Shown here: positions 6,204 to 13,780 of the stretch, piece after piece | How the letters are laid out: every line of letters begins with the position of its first letter | Numbering within the stretch: the first letter of the stretch is position 1 | Origin: RECO01 sp050485385 | Lineage (GTDB): Bacteria > Pseudomonadota > Alphaproteobacteria > Geminicoccales > Geminicoccaceae | Assembly (NCBI GenBank): GCA_050485385.1 | Contig: JBJHBG010000096.1 | Location: 1 to 19,359, forward strand | Direction of reading: 5' to 3' | Length of the DNA: 19,359 nucleotides | Notes under the pieces: model-generated | Seen by the model: only the letters and a program-made list of their open reading frames with translations | Told to the model about the DNA's origin: nothing | Database searches by the model: none | Made by a program: the position numbers and the translations under genes

Positions 6204-7214
6204 TCAGCTACCCGCGCTGCGGCCGGCTTCCAGCCAGGAATCGAACGCATCGCGGTTGGCCTCGATCCACGCGTCGACGTGGCGCTCGATGTCGGCCGTC
6301 CGGTCCTCGCCGTCGCGCATCAAGAGGTTCTGCTCGCTGACGTCGTTGATCGGGATCGACGCGGCCTCGAGGAACGCCGCCGCTGCCGGGTTCGCCTCCG
6401 CGAACTCGCGGCTCGCCAGCACCATGATGTCGTCGACCGCGAAGCCGAGATTCACGCCGTCGGCCGAGGTCTCCTCCGCGGTGGCGTCGCCCTCCGGCAG
6501 CGAGGTGTAGGGCACCTCCAGCCAGACCGTGTCCTCGCCCGGCACCAGCACGCCCGAGACCCAGAGCGGGGTCCAGGTGTAGTAGAAGATCGGCTCGCCG
6601 GCCTCGTAGCGGCTGATGGTGTCGGCGATCAGGGCGAAGTAGCTGCCCTGGTTGTGGTTGACGGTCTCGTCGAGCCCGTATTCGGGGATGTGGTGCTCGA
6701 TCACCAATTCGCAGCCCCAGCCGGGATTGCAGCCGGTAAGGTCCGCTCGGCCGTCGCCGCTGGTGTCGAACAAGGCGGCGATCTCGGGGTCCTGGAACTG
6801 CTCCAGGCTGGTGATGCCGTGCTCCTCCGCCGTCGCGCGGTCGACCAGATAGCCCTGGAGCACGTTCTCGACGAACGTGCCGAGCTTGGAGAGTACCGCC
6901 TCACCGCCCGAGTTCTCGAAGAACGCGGTGTGCAGCTTGTCCCAGTGGACCGCGGTGAAGTCGGCGTCGCCCTGGGCGATGGCGACGTGGAGCGTGCCGT
7001 ACTCACCCAACTCCAACGGCGTGTTCACCGCGTAGCCCAGTTCCTCCAGGCCGCGGAACAGCACCATGTGCTGGAACAGTTCCTCCGCCGTGGTGGTGAC
7101 GATGGGCTGCACCGAGACACCGGCGCCGGGCTGGTCGTTCGCCAGCGCCGGTGCGGCGCCGAGCGCCAGCAGGCTGGTCGCCAGCGTGAAGCCCTTGGCA
7201 GTGGTGATACGCAA
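6204..7214 (-). CDS. proX: Glycine betaine/proline ABC transporter, substrate-binding protein ProX
   Basis: Periplasmic binding protein for glycine betaine or proline betaine, 336 residues. It has a signal peptide (about 1-25, cleavage near ALA-ND). It follows E. coli ProX closely. The three Trp that form the cation-pi pocket are kept in AVHWDK (Trp91), NPGWGCE (Trp166) and YYTWTPLW (Trp214). The paired cysteines of GCNPGWGC (162, 168) and the Ca-loop-like DTSGDGRADLTG (150-161) are present too. The start is TTG at 7214: a GGGAGA ribosome site lies about 7 bases upstream and the signal peptide begins right there. The open frame beyond (to 8318) only shadows proW. It is last in the proVWX operon, 41 bases after proW, and faces the hairpin at 6167-6193. 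Confidence 0.95.
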   Translation of the reverse strand: MRITTAKGFTLATSLLALGAAPALANDQPGAGVSVQPIVTTTAEELFQHMVLFRGLEELGYAVNTPLELGEYGTLHVAIAQGDADFTAVHWDKLHTAFFENSGGEAVLSKLGTFVENVLQGYLVDRATAEEHGITSLEQFQDPEIAALFDTSGDGRADLTGCNPGWGCELVIEHHIPEYGLDETVNHNQGSYFALIADTISRYEAGEPIFYYTWTPLWVSGVLVPGEDTVWLEVPYTSLPEGDATAEETSADGVNLGFAVDDIMVLASREFAEANPAAAAFLEAASIPINDVSEQNLLMRDGEDRTADIERHVDAWIEANRDAFDSWLEAGRSAGS

Positions 7215-7255
7215 TGTTCGTCTCCCTTGCGGTTGCGAAACGGGGTGGTGGCGGG

Positions 7256-8233
7256 TCAGCGCGCGATCTGGGCGCGCGGCGCATCCGCCGGCTCGGCCGT
7301 CGCGGGGCGCAGCCGCCGCCAAAGCTTGGTGCAGGCGCCGATCGGCCCGACCTCGAACAGGGGGCGGCGGCCGACTTCGCGCTCGTCGGCGCCGAGCGCC
7401 TGGGTGAGGCGGTCGAGCAGGATGGCGAGCAGCACGATGCCGAGCCCGCCCACGGCGGCGAGCCCCATGTCGAGCCGGCCGATGCCGCGCAGCACCATCT
7501 GGCCGAGCCCGCCGACCGAGATCATCGAGGCGATGACCACCATCGACAAGGACAGCATCAATGTCTGGTTGATGCCGGCCATGATGGTGCGCTGGGCGAG
7601 GGGCAACTGCACCTTGTAGAGCAGTTGCCGCCTCGAGGCGCCGAAGGCGGTCGCCGCCTCGATCAGGTCCTTCGGCACCTGACGGATGCCGAGGTCGGTG
7701 AGCCGGATCAGCGGCGGCAGCGCGAAGATGATGGTGACCACCACGCCCGGCACGTTGCCGATGCCGAACAGCATGACGATCGGCACGAGATAGACGAAGG
7801 CGGGCGTCGTCTGCATCGTGTCGAGCACCGGCCGGAGCACGCGGCGAACGCCGTCGCGTCGGGCCATGGCGATGCCTGTCGGCAGGCCAATGACGATGCA
7901 GAAGGTGACCGCGGTCAACACGATGGCGAGCGTGATCATCGCCTCGCGCCAAGCGCCGATGAGGCCGATGGTGAACAGCGACACGACGGCCAGGATGGCC
8001 ATGCGCCGGCCGGCGATCTGCCAGGCGATCAGGGCGACGATGCCCATCATCACGAGGGGCGAGGGCGCCAATATCGCGGTTTCGAGCGTGCTCAGCACTT
8101 GGTCGACCGGCCAGCGGATGGCGCGGAAGACCTCGCGGAAATTGCCGACCAGCCAGGCCAGCGCCATGTCGACCCAGTCGTCGAACGGCACGCGCAGGTG
8201 GTCGAAGGGATGGAGCAGGTCGCGCCAACTCAT
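7256..8233 (-). CDS. proW: Glycine betaine/proline ABC transporter permease ProW
   Basis: Inner-membrane permease, 325 residues. An amphipathic N-terminal part (1-55, with a DDWVDMALAWLVGNF segment typical of ProW) precedes about six to seven membrane segments between 58 and 275. QTTPAFVYLVPIVMLFGIG (141-159) and the EAA loop IEAATAFGASRRQLLYKVQLP (from 191) are hallmarks. SMVVIASMISVGGLGQMV (230-247) is also family-typical. After the last helix a polar tail of about 45 residues (281-325) has no recognised domain. Its ATG overlaps the proV stop as ATGA. It would form the membrane channel served by ProV and ProX. Confidence 0.96.
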   Translation of the reverse strand: MSWRDLLHPFDHLRVPFDDWVDMALAWLVGNFREVFRAIRWPVDQVLSTLETAILAPSPLVMMGIVALIAWQIAGRRMAILAVVSLFTIGLIGAWREAMITLAIVLTAVTFCIVIGLPTGIAMARRDGVRRVLRPVLDTMQTTPAFVYLVPIVMLFGIGNVPGVVVTIIFALPPLIRLTDLGIRQVPKDLIEAATAFGASRRQLLYKVQLPLAQRTIMAGINQTLMLSLSMVVIASMISVGGLGQMVLRGIGRLDMGLAAVGGLGIVLLAILLDRLTQALGADEREVGRRPLFEVGPIGACTKLWRRLRPATAEPADAPRAQIAR

Positions 8234-9456
8234 GCCGCCACTCCTTCGCTCTCGGTGCGATCGAGCGCCTCCAGCAGCAGCGCCCGGCTGATGGCGCCGA
8301 CGTAGCGCCGCTCGGCATCGATCACGGGCACGGGTGTCGGCGCCCGCGCGACGGCCAGCAGCACGTCGTGGAGCGGCTGGTCGGCGGTGAGCGGCTCGAC
8401 GTCGTCCAGCAGTGCCGCATCGAGGGTGGCGCGACGGCGGTGGGCGGCCTCGAGTGTGGTGGAGGTGACCACGCCGACATAGCGCTGGCCTTCGTCGACG
8501 ACGATGGCGAAGTCGCGGTCGTGGCGGCGCAGCCGCTCGACCGCCGTCTCGGTCCCGCCTCCGGCGCGGCGGATCAACGTGACCTGGAGGCGTCGGGCCA
8601 CGTCGCCGGCGGTGAGCACCTTCGAGATGTCGACGCCGGAGAAGAAGCTCTTGACGTAGTCGTCGGCGGGATTGGCCAGGATCTCGTCGGGCGTGCCCAC
8701 CTGCACCACGCGGCCGCCCTCCATGATGGCGATGCGGTCGCCGATGCGCATGGCTTCGTCCAGGTCGTGGCTGATGAAGACGATGGTGCGGCGATGCTCG
8801 GCCTGGAGCTTCAACAGCTCCTCCTGCATCTCGCCGCGAATCAGGGGGTCGAGCGCCGAGAAGGCCTCGTCCATGAGCATCACGGTCGGATCGTTGGCGA
8901 GGGCGCGGGCGAGGCCGACCCTTTGCTGCATGCCGCCCGAGAGCTCGTCGGGGAAGCTCGCCGCATAGGGCTCGAGACCGACCTGCGCCAAGGCTTCCAT
9001 GGCCCGACTGCGGCGCGGGCCGGTGGCGATGCCCGCCAGCTCGAGGCCGAAGGCCACGTTGTCGACCACCCGCAGATGCGGCAACAGCGCAAAGGACTGG
9101 AAGACCATGCTCATGTCGCGTCGGCGCAGCTCGATCAGCGCCTTGGGGCTGAGCTTGGCGATGTCCTCGCCGTCGACCAGCACCTGGCCGCGGCTGGGCT
9201 CGATCAGGCGGTTCAAGAGGCGCACCAGGGTCGACTTCCCGGAGCCGGAAAGGCCCATGACGACGAACACCTCACCCTCGCGCACGGCGAAGCTGGCGTC
9301 GTTGACGCCGATGGTGTGGCCGGTCTCGGCGTGGATCGTCGTCTTGGCGGCACCCGCATCGAGCAGGCGCAGCGCGGTGTCGGGATCGGGGCCGAACACC
9401 TTGGTCAGATTGCGGACGACGAGCTTGGCTGTCGCGGCATCCTCGGTGGCTACCAT
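8230..9456 (-). CDS. proV: Glycine betaine/proline ABC transporter ATPase ProV
   Basis: ATPase of the importer, 408 residues. It has Walker A GLSGSGKST (68-76), Q-loop VFQSFALLPH (118-127), signature ELSGGMQQR (171-179), Walker B VMLMDEAFSALD (192-203) and H-loop His230. A longer N-terminal lead (18-50, FGPDPDTALRLLDAGAAKTT) is typical of the glycine betaine subfamily. Two CBS motifs at the C-terminus (about 280-400) are the ionic-strength or nucleotide sensor in OpuA-type systems, so activity may be gated by osmotic state. The ATG at 9456 is preferred over the upstream GTG-frame start at 9528 because GAGGAG lies 9 bases before it and family similarity begins soon after. It is first in proVWX; the 172 bases before it hold the likely promoter. 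Confidence 0.96.
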   Translation of the reverse strand: MVATEDAATAKLVVRNLTKVFGPDPDTALRLLDAGAAKTTIHAETGHTIGVNDASFAVREGEVFVVMGLSGSGKSTLVRLLNRLIEPSRGQVLVDGEDIAKLSPKALIELRRRDMSMVFQSFALLPHLRVVDNVAFGLELAGIATGPRRSRAMEALAQVGLEPYAASFPDELSGGMQQRVGLARALANDPTVMLMDEAFSALDPLIRGEMQEELLKLQAEHRRTIVFISHDLDEAMRIGDRIAIMEGGRVVQVGTPDEILANPADDYVKSFFSGVDISKVLTAGDVARRLQVTLIRRAGGGTETAVERLRRHDRDFAIVVDEGQRYVGVVTSTTLEAAHRRRATLDAALLDDVEPLTADQPLHDVLLAVARAPTPVPVIDAERRYVGAISRALLLEALDRTESEGVAA

Positions 9457-9628
9457 CGAAGGACGCTCCTCAGCTTGGACGAAGACGTGCGTAACGCCGC
9501 CCGGCTCGGAAGGTTCCCGAACGGCCATATATTACGCGGCGGTCATCCCGACTGCGGTCGCGGCCGCTGACGGGGTGTCCAGGGAAAGCCGCTTTACCGC
9601 CGCGCGTCAACCGCAGTGGGTCCAGAAT

Positions 9629-10276
9629 TCAGCTTTCGAGGAGAAAAATCCGCATGAATCGAGGACCGTGGGCGCCGCGGACGTTCTTGCCCTCGATGTC
9701 GGCCGTGCCCGACGTACCGGTCACGAGGTTCAGCGAGCGGGGCAGGGAAGCGCGCTCGAACCGCCGCCAGATATCTTCCATGTAAGGTTCGACGTCGCTC
9801 GCCCGGAGGACGACCAGGTGATGCAGCGGCAGGAAGTTGAAGAGCGTCGGCACGGCTGCCGACGAGGGGAAGACCAGGGTGCCGGTCTCGGCGATGCCGG
9901 CCTCGGCGAAGGTCAGCGCCACCGGCTCGTTCGGGTCGATCGCGTCCTTCAGGGTGATGCCCGACCAGTCGAGGGCGCGGAGATCGTCGGGGAGCGCACA
10001 GGCGATGTCGGATGCCAAGCCGTGCTGCGCCAGATAACGTCCGACCGCCAGCGGCAGGGCGCGCGCCTCCGTCAGCCGCTCGGCCGAGGCCGTCACCTTC
10101 TCGGACGTTGCCTTGGCGAGGAAGTGATCGAGGGCGGGCTTGCCGCCGAAGCCGGGACGGACGGCGGCAGGGTTGGGGACCAGCGCTGCCGCTTCCGCCC
10201 TGATCGTCGCGGCGCTCGCGCGCTCGCCGCCGAGGGCCTGCCGCACCCGGCCCAAAATGGTCGCACGGTCGCTCAT
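9629..10276 (-). CDS. lutC: Lactate utilization protein C (LUD domain)
   Basis: The 215-residue small subunit of the LutABC L-lactate oxidation system, a LUD-domain protein (DUF162/YkgG family). Visible motifs are LTFAEAGIAETGTLVFPSS (121-139), LPLHHLVVL (149-157) and the closing GTSGTADIEGKNVRGAHGPR (187-206), matching the conserved G-x-S-x-TADIE...G-x-HGP region. The role of LutC within the complex is not well defined in the family. The start is ATG 10276, overlapping the lutB stop as ATGA. It is the last gene of lutABC, followed by a 172-base spacer before proV on the same strand. No clear terminator is visible there, so some read-through into proVWX is possible. Confidence 0.9.
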   Translation of the reverse strand: MSDRATILGRVRQALGGERASAATIRAEAAALVPNPAAVRPGFGGKPALDHFLAKATSEKVTASAERLTEARALPLAVGRYLAQHGLASDIACALPDDLRALDWSGITLKDAIDPNEPVALTFAEAGIAETGTLVFPSSAAVPTLFNFLPLHHLVVLRASDVEPYMEDIWRRFERASLPRSLNLVTGTSGTADIEGKNVRGAHGPRFMRIFLLES

Positions 10277-11685
10277 CGCTCGCCCCGCCGGTAGCGGTCC
10301 ATGAAGGTGCCGCCTTCGGGGGCGGCGACGTCGCGGCTGCGGGTGAAGGCGCCGGCGAAGGGCAGCGCCCGCATCGAGCCGCGCCCGCGCGACCAGAGCT
10401 TCAGGGCGCCGACGGCCCAGCGCGTGGCGAAACGGTAGAGCGCCGGCCGTCTCGCCACCGCGGCCCAAAGGCCGAGACCCCAGCGTGTCGGCCGGTCCAC
10501 CAAGCCTTCCCGCCACGTCCGTTCGCGCAAGGTCCGCATCAGGTCGGTGAGCGGGATCTTCACCGGACAGACCTCGACGCAGCGGCCGTTGAGCGTGCAG
10601 GCGTGCGGCAGGTCCCGCGCCTGGGCGAGGCTCGCCATCGCCGGGGTCAGGACCGAGCCCATCGGCCCCTGGTAGATGCCGCCATAGGCGTGGCCGCCGA
10701 TCTGGCCGTAGACCGGGCAGTGGTTGATGCAGGCGGCACAGCGGATGCACGTCAGGATCGGCCGGATCTCGTCGGCCAGGATGGCGGTGCGCCCGGCATC
10801 GACCAGGACGATGTGCATCTCTTCCGGCCCGTCGCGGTCGCCGGGCCGCCGGGCACCCGTGAGGAACGTCGTATACTGGGTGATCTCCATGCCGAGGGCC
10901 GAGCGGGCGAGCAGGCGCAGCAGCACGCCCGCGTGGTCGAGCGAGGGCACCAGTTTCTCGATGCCGGCGGTGACGATCTGCACTCGCGGCAACTGCATGG
11001 TCAACTCGGCGTTGCCCTCGTTGGTGACGGTGCAGACGGCGCCCTTGTCGGCGATCAGGAAGTTGGCGCCGGAAATGCCGACGTCGGCTGAGAAATATTT
11101 CTCACGCAAGACGAGCCGGGCACTTTGCACCAGCTCGCCGACCTCCTCGATCACCTTGCCGTGGCCATGATGCTGGGCGAAGAGGTCGGCCACCTGCTCT
11201 TGGGTCTTGTGCAGGGCGGGGATGACGATGTGCGACGGCCGATCGCCCGCGAGCTGGTTGATGTGCTCGGCAAGGTCCGTCTCGACCCGGTCGAAGCCGG
11301 CAGCGTCGAGCGCTTCCGGCAGCCCGATCTCCTCACCCAGCATCGACTTCACCCGGGTAACGGTCTTCGCCTGGGCCTTGGTGCAGAGGTCGACGACGAT
11401 GCGGCACGCCGCTTCGGCGGTCGACGCCCAATGCACCTTGCAGCCGGCGGCCTCCGCGTTGCGCTCGAACGCCTCCAGATAGTGGTCGAGGTGGCGGAGC
11501 ACGTGGTCCTTGATCGCCGCCCCGGCATCGCGCGTCGTCTCGAACTCGGCGAAGGCGCGGTAGGCCTCGGCGCGGCGGCTCTGCAACAGCGTCGTCGTCC
11601 GATCGAGGGCGCGTTGCAGGTTGGGCTCGACCAGGGCCGCCTTCGCCGCCCGCTTGAAGTGCTGGCTGGTGTAGGTGACGGTCAC
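10273..11685 (-). CDS. lutB: Lactate utilization iron-sulfur protein B
   Basis: The 470-residue large subunit of LutABC, which oxidises L-lactate to pyruvate. The N-terminal two thirds is a LUD domain (about 70-300: AKTVTRVKSMLGEEIGL, HIVIPALHKTQEQV, GANFLIADKGAVCTVTNEGN). Then come two 4Fe-4S motifs: CIRCAACINHCP (313-324, complete CxxCxxCxxxCP) and CTLNGRCVEVCP (363-374). In the second, Asn366 replaces the cysteine expected at the second position. A C-terminal LutB/LldF-type region follows. The start is GTG 11685, overlapping the lutA stop as GTGA, with GGGGAA a few bases upstream. It probably assembles with LutA and LutC in the cytoplasm or at the membrane and passes electrons to the respiratory chain. 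Confidence 0.93.
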   Translation of the reverse strand: MTVTYTSQHFKRAAKAALVEPNLQRALDRTTTLLQSRRAEAYRAFAEFETTRDAGAAIKDHVLRHLDHYLEAFERNAEAAGCKVHWASTAEAACRIVVDLCTKAQAKTVTRVKSMLGEEIGLPEALDAAGFDRVETDLAEHINQLAGDRPSHIVIPALHKTQEQVADLFAQHHGHGKVIEEVGELVQSARLVLREKYFSADVGISGANFLIADKGAVCTVTNEGNAELTMQLPRVQIVTAGIEKLVPSLDHAGVLLRLLARSALGMEITQYTTFLTGARRPGDRDGPEEMHIVLVDAGRTAILADEIRPILTCIRCAACINHCPVYGQIGGHAYGGIYQGPMGSVLTPAMASLAQARDLPHACTLNGRCVEVCPVKIPLTDLMRTLRERTWREGLVDRPTRWGLGLWAAVARRPALYRFATRWAVGALKLWSRGRGSMRALPFAGAFTRSRDVAAPEGGTFMDRYRRGER

Positions 11686-12443
11686 GGCCGTTCCCCGAGC
11701 GGGACGTCGGCCATGCCGGCCAGCACCTCGGCGGTGTGGTAGACCTTCACCGGCCGGCCCAGCCGGTGCAGCCGGCCTTGGATGTGCAGGAGGCAGCCGA
11801 GGTCGCCGCCGAGCAGCGTGTCGGCCCCGGTCGCTTCGACGTCGGCGAGCTTGTCGTCGACGATCGAGGTCGAGATCTCCGGGTACTTCACGCAGAAGGT
11901 GCCGCCGAAGCCGCAGCAGGCCTCGGGCGAGGCGAGCGGACGCAGCTCGACGCCGTCGACGGCGGCCACCAGCGCTTCCGCCTGGCCGCGCACGCCCAGT
12001 TCGCGCAACCCCGAGCAGCTATGGTGGTAGGCGACCTTGCCGTCGTAGCGCGCCCTTGGCCGGAACCCCCGGACGTCGTGGAGGAAGCTCACGAGCTCGT
12101 GACACTTCGGCGCGAAGGCGGCGTGGCGCGCCCGCCAGACCGGGTCGTCGGCGAACAGCTCGGCGAAGTGCAGCTTGATCGTGGCGAGGCACGAGCCCGA
12201 GGGGGCGACACAAAAGTCGTAGGCCTCGAAGGCGGCGACGGTGCGCTCGGCGAGGTCGCGGGCGGTGCGCGCGTCGCCCGAGTTCAGCGCCGGCTGGCCG
12301 CAGCAGGTCTGCGCCGCCGGCACGCGGACCTCGCAGCCCGCCGCCTCCAGCAGACGTAACGAGGCGAAGCCGATGCCTGGGCGCAGCGCGTCGACGAGGC
12401 AGGTAACGAACAGGCCCACGGTCGGGCGTGACGATGTGCTCAA
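11682..12443 (-). CDS. lutA: Lactate utilization protein A (CCG-domain Fe-S protein)
   Basis: A 253-residue protein of the LutA/YkgE family with two cysteine-rich CCG domains. The first includes TCCGQPALNSG (46-56) with Cys15 and Cys85. The second includes HHSCSG (140-145) and ACCGFGGTFCVKYPEIS (175-191) with Cys217. Such domains bind Fe-S clusters of the heterodisulfide-reductase type. The start is TTG 12443, because GGAAGGGAGAG lies about 5 bases upstream and the reading SRPTVGLFVTC begins the family core. It opens lutABC and is divergent from the glycosyltransferase operon across 125 bases. No LutR-type regulator or lactate permease is adjacent, so control and uptake must be encoded elsewhere. 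Confidence 0.93.
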   Translation of the reverse strand: MSTSSRPTVGLFVTCLVDALRPGIGFASLRLLEAAGCEVRVPAAQTCCGQPALNSGDARTARDLAERTVAAFEAYDFCVAPSGSCLATIKLHFAELFADDPVWRARHAAFAPKCHELVSFLHDVRGFRPRARYDGKVAYHHSCSGLRELGVRGQAEALVAAVDGVELRPLASPEACCGFGGTFCVKYPEISTSIVDDKLADVEATGADTLLGGDLGCLLHIQGRLHRLGRPVKVYHTAEVLAGMADVPLGERP

Positions 12444-12568
12444 CGGGCTCTCCCTTCCGCAAGCGAGATAGTCGCTGGGGCCGCCGCCGTCGATCCATTG
12501 GCGCGCACCGCGCTTGCCGCAAGGGTGGCGGTTGGGTTACTGCCAAGCTTGGCTCCATCTGAGGCAGC

Positions 12569-13780
12569 GTGCCCGTGCCCCGTCGTCTCCTCGTCTACAG
12601 CCACGACAGCTTCGGGCTCGGCCATCTCCGGCGGTGCCGGGCGATCGCGCACCACCTCGTCGACCGCTTTGCCGACCTGTCGGTCCTGATCCTGTCGGGC
12701 TCGCCCATCATCGGCAGCTTCGACTTCAAGGCGCGGGTGGACTTCGTGCGGGTGCCGGGCGTCATCAAGCTCAGGAACGGCGACTACACCTCGCTCCAGC
12801 TCCACATCGACCCCGACCACACGCTGGCGATCCGCAGCTCCATCATCCGGCACACGGCGGAGGTGTTCGAGCCGCACGTCTGCCTGATCGACAAGGAGCC
12901 TTTGGGCCTTCGGGGCGAGGTGCGCGACACGCTCGCCATGCTCAAGGCGCGGGGCACGCGGCTGGTCCTCGGCCTGCGCGACATCATGGACGATCCGTCG
13001 AGCCTGATGGAGGAATGGGATCGCAAGCAGGTCTATCCGGCTCTGCGCGACCTCTACGACCGCATCTACGTCTATGGTCCGCGGGCGATGTTCGACCCGA
13101 TGACGGAGCTGCCGGGCTTCGGCGAGTTCGCCTCCAAGGTCCGGTTCACGGGTTATCTCCGGCGCTCGTTGCCGGCTTGGCCGAGCGACGCCGAGGTCGA
13201 CGGCGCGCTTCCGGAAGAGCCCTACATCCTGGTGACGCCCGGCGGTGGCGGCGACGGCGAGGGCCTCGTCGATGCCGTGCTCGGTGCCTACGAGGCGGAC
13301 CCCTCCCTGCCGCACGCCTGCGTCGTCTTGTTCGGCCCGTTCATGAACGGCGAGGACCGCCGCCGTTTCCACGACCGGGCGGAACTGCTGCCGCAGGTCT
13401 CTTGCCGCACCTTCGATGCACGCGTGGAGCGGTTGTTCGACGGGGCCGCGGCGGTGGTGGCCATGGGCGGCTACAACGTGTTCTGCGAGATTCTCTCCTT
13501 CGACAAGCCGGCCCTGCTCGTGCCACGCACCGTGCCGCGCCTGGAGCAACTGCTCCGCGCCGAACGGGCGGCGGCACTCGGGGTCGTCTCCATGCTGGAG
13601 TTGGAAGCGGCGGCCGATCCCGTACGCATGGCCGAAGCCCTCCGGGCGCTGCCGGCCCAGCCGAGGCCGAGTTCGGCGCGCGTGCCCCTCGACCTCGAAG
13701 GTCTCGGCGCCATCGTCGCCGACCTCGAGCCCGAGCTGGGCGCTCGCCGCCTGCCCGAGCGCCTGCGCGCGCTGGGGTGA
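12569..13780 (+). CDS. Predicted glycosyltransferase, MurG/COG4671-like (GT-B fold)
   Basis: A 403-residue predicted cytoplasmic glycosyltransferase with two Rossmann-type halves. The N-terminal half opens LLVYSHDSFGLGHLRRCRAI (7-26), with the glycine loop of GT28-like enzymes. The C-terminal half has LVTPGGGGDGEGL (221-233), AMGGYNVFCEILSFDKPALL (298-317) and VPRTVPRLEQLLRAE (318-332), where a sugar-nucleotide donor would bind as in MurG. No signal peptide or membrane span. Members of this group (predicted glycosyltransferase COG4671) have no well-defined substrate known to me. The start is GTG 12569, 4 bases after GAGG (12561-12564); an alternative GTG at 12575 has better spacing. First gene of a seven-gene operon; GTGA overlap with the next. 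A related but divergent copy lies at 16701. Confidence 0.82.
   Translation: MPVPRRLLVYSHDSFGLGHLRRCRAIAHHLVDRFADLSVLILSGSPIIGSFDFKARVDFVRVPGVIKLRNGDYTSLQLHIDPDHTLAIRSSIIRHTAEVFEPHVCLIDKEPLGLRGEVRDTLAMLKARGTRLVLGLRDIMDDPSSLMEEWDRKQVYPALRDLYDRIYVYGPRAMFDPMTELPGFGEFASKVRFTGYLRRSLPAWPSDAEVDGALPEEPYILVTPGGGGDGEGLVDAVLGAYEADPSLPHACVVLFGPFMNGEDRRRFHDRAELLPQVSCRTFDARVERLFDGAAAVVAMGGYNVFCEILSFDKPALLVPRTVPRLEQLLRAERAAALGVVSMLELEAAADPVRMAEALRALPAQPRPSSARVPLDLEGLGAIVADLEPELGARRLPERLRALG

Noticed and set aside
7215..8318. N-terminal extension of ProX
   Set aside because: It is a frame shadow of proW; the TTG at 7214 has a ribosome site and begins a proper signal peptide.
12440..13549. 369-codon minus-strand frame antisense to the first glycosyltransferase
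   Set aside because: His/Arg/Asp-rich with no motif; the plus strand carries a coherent GT-B protein.
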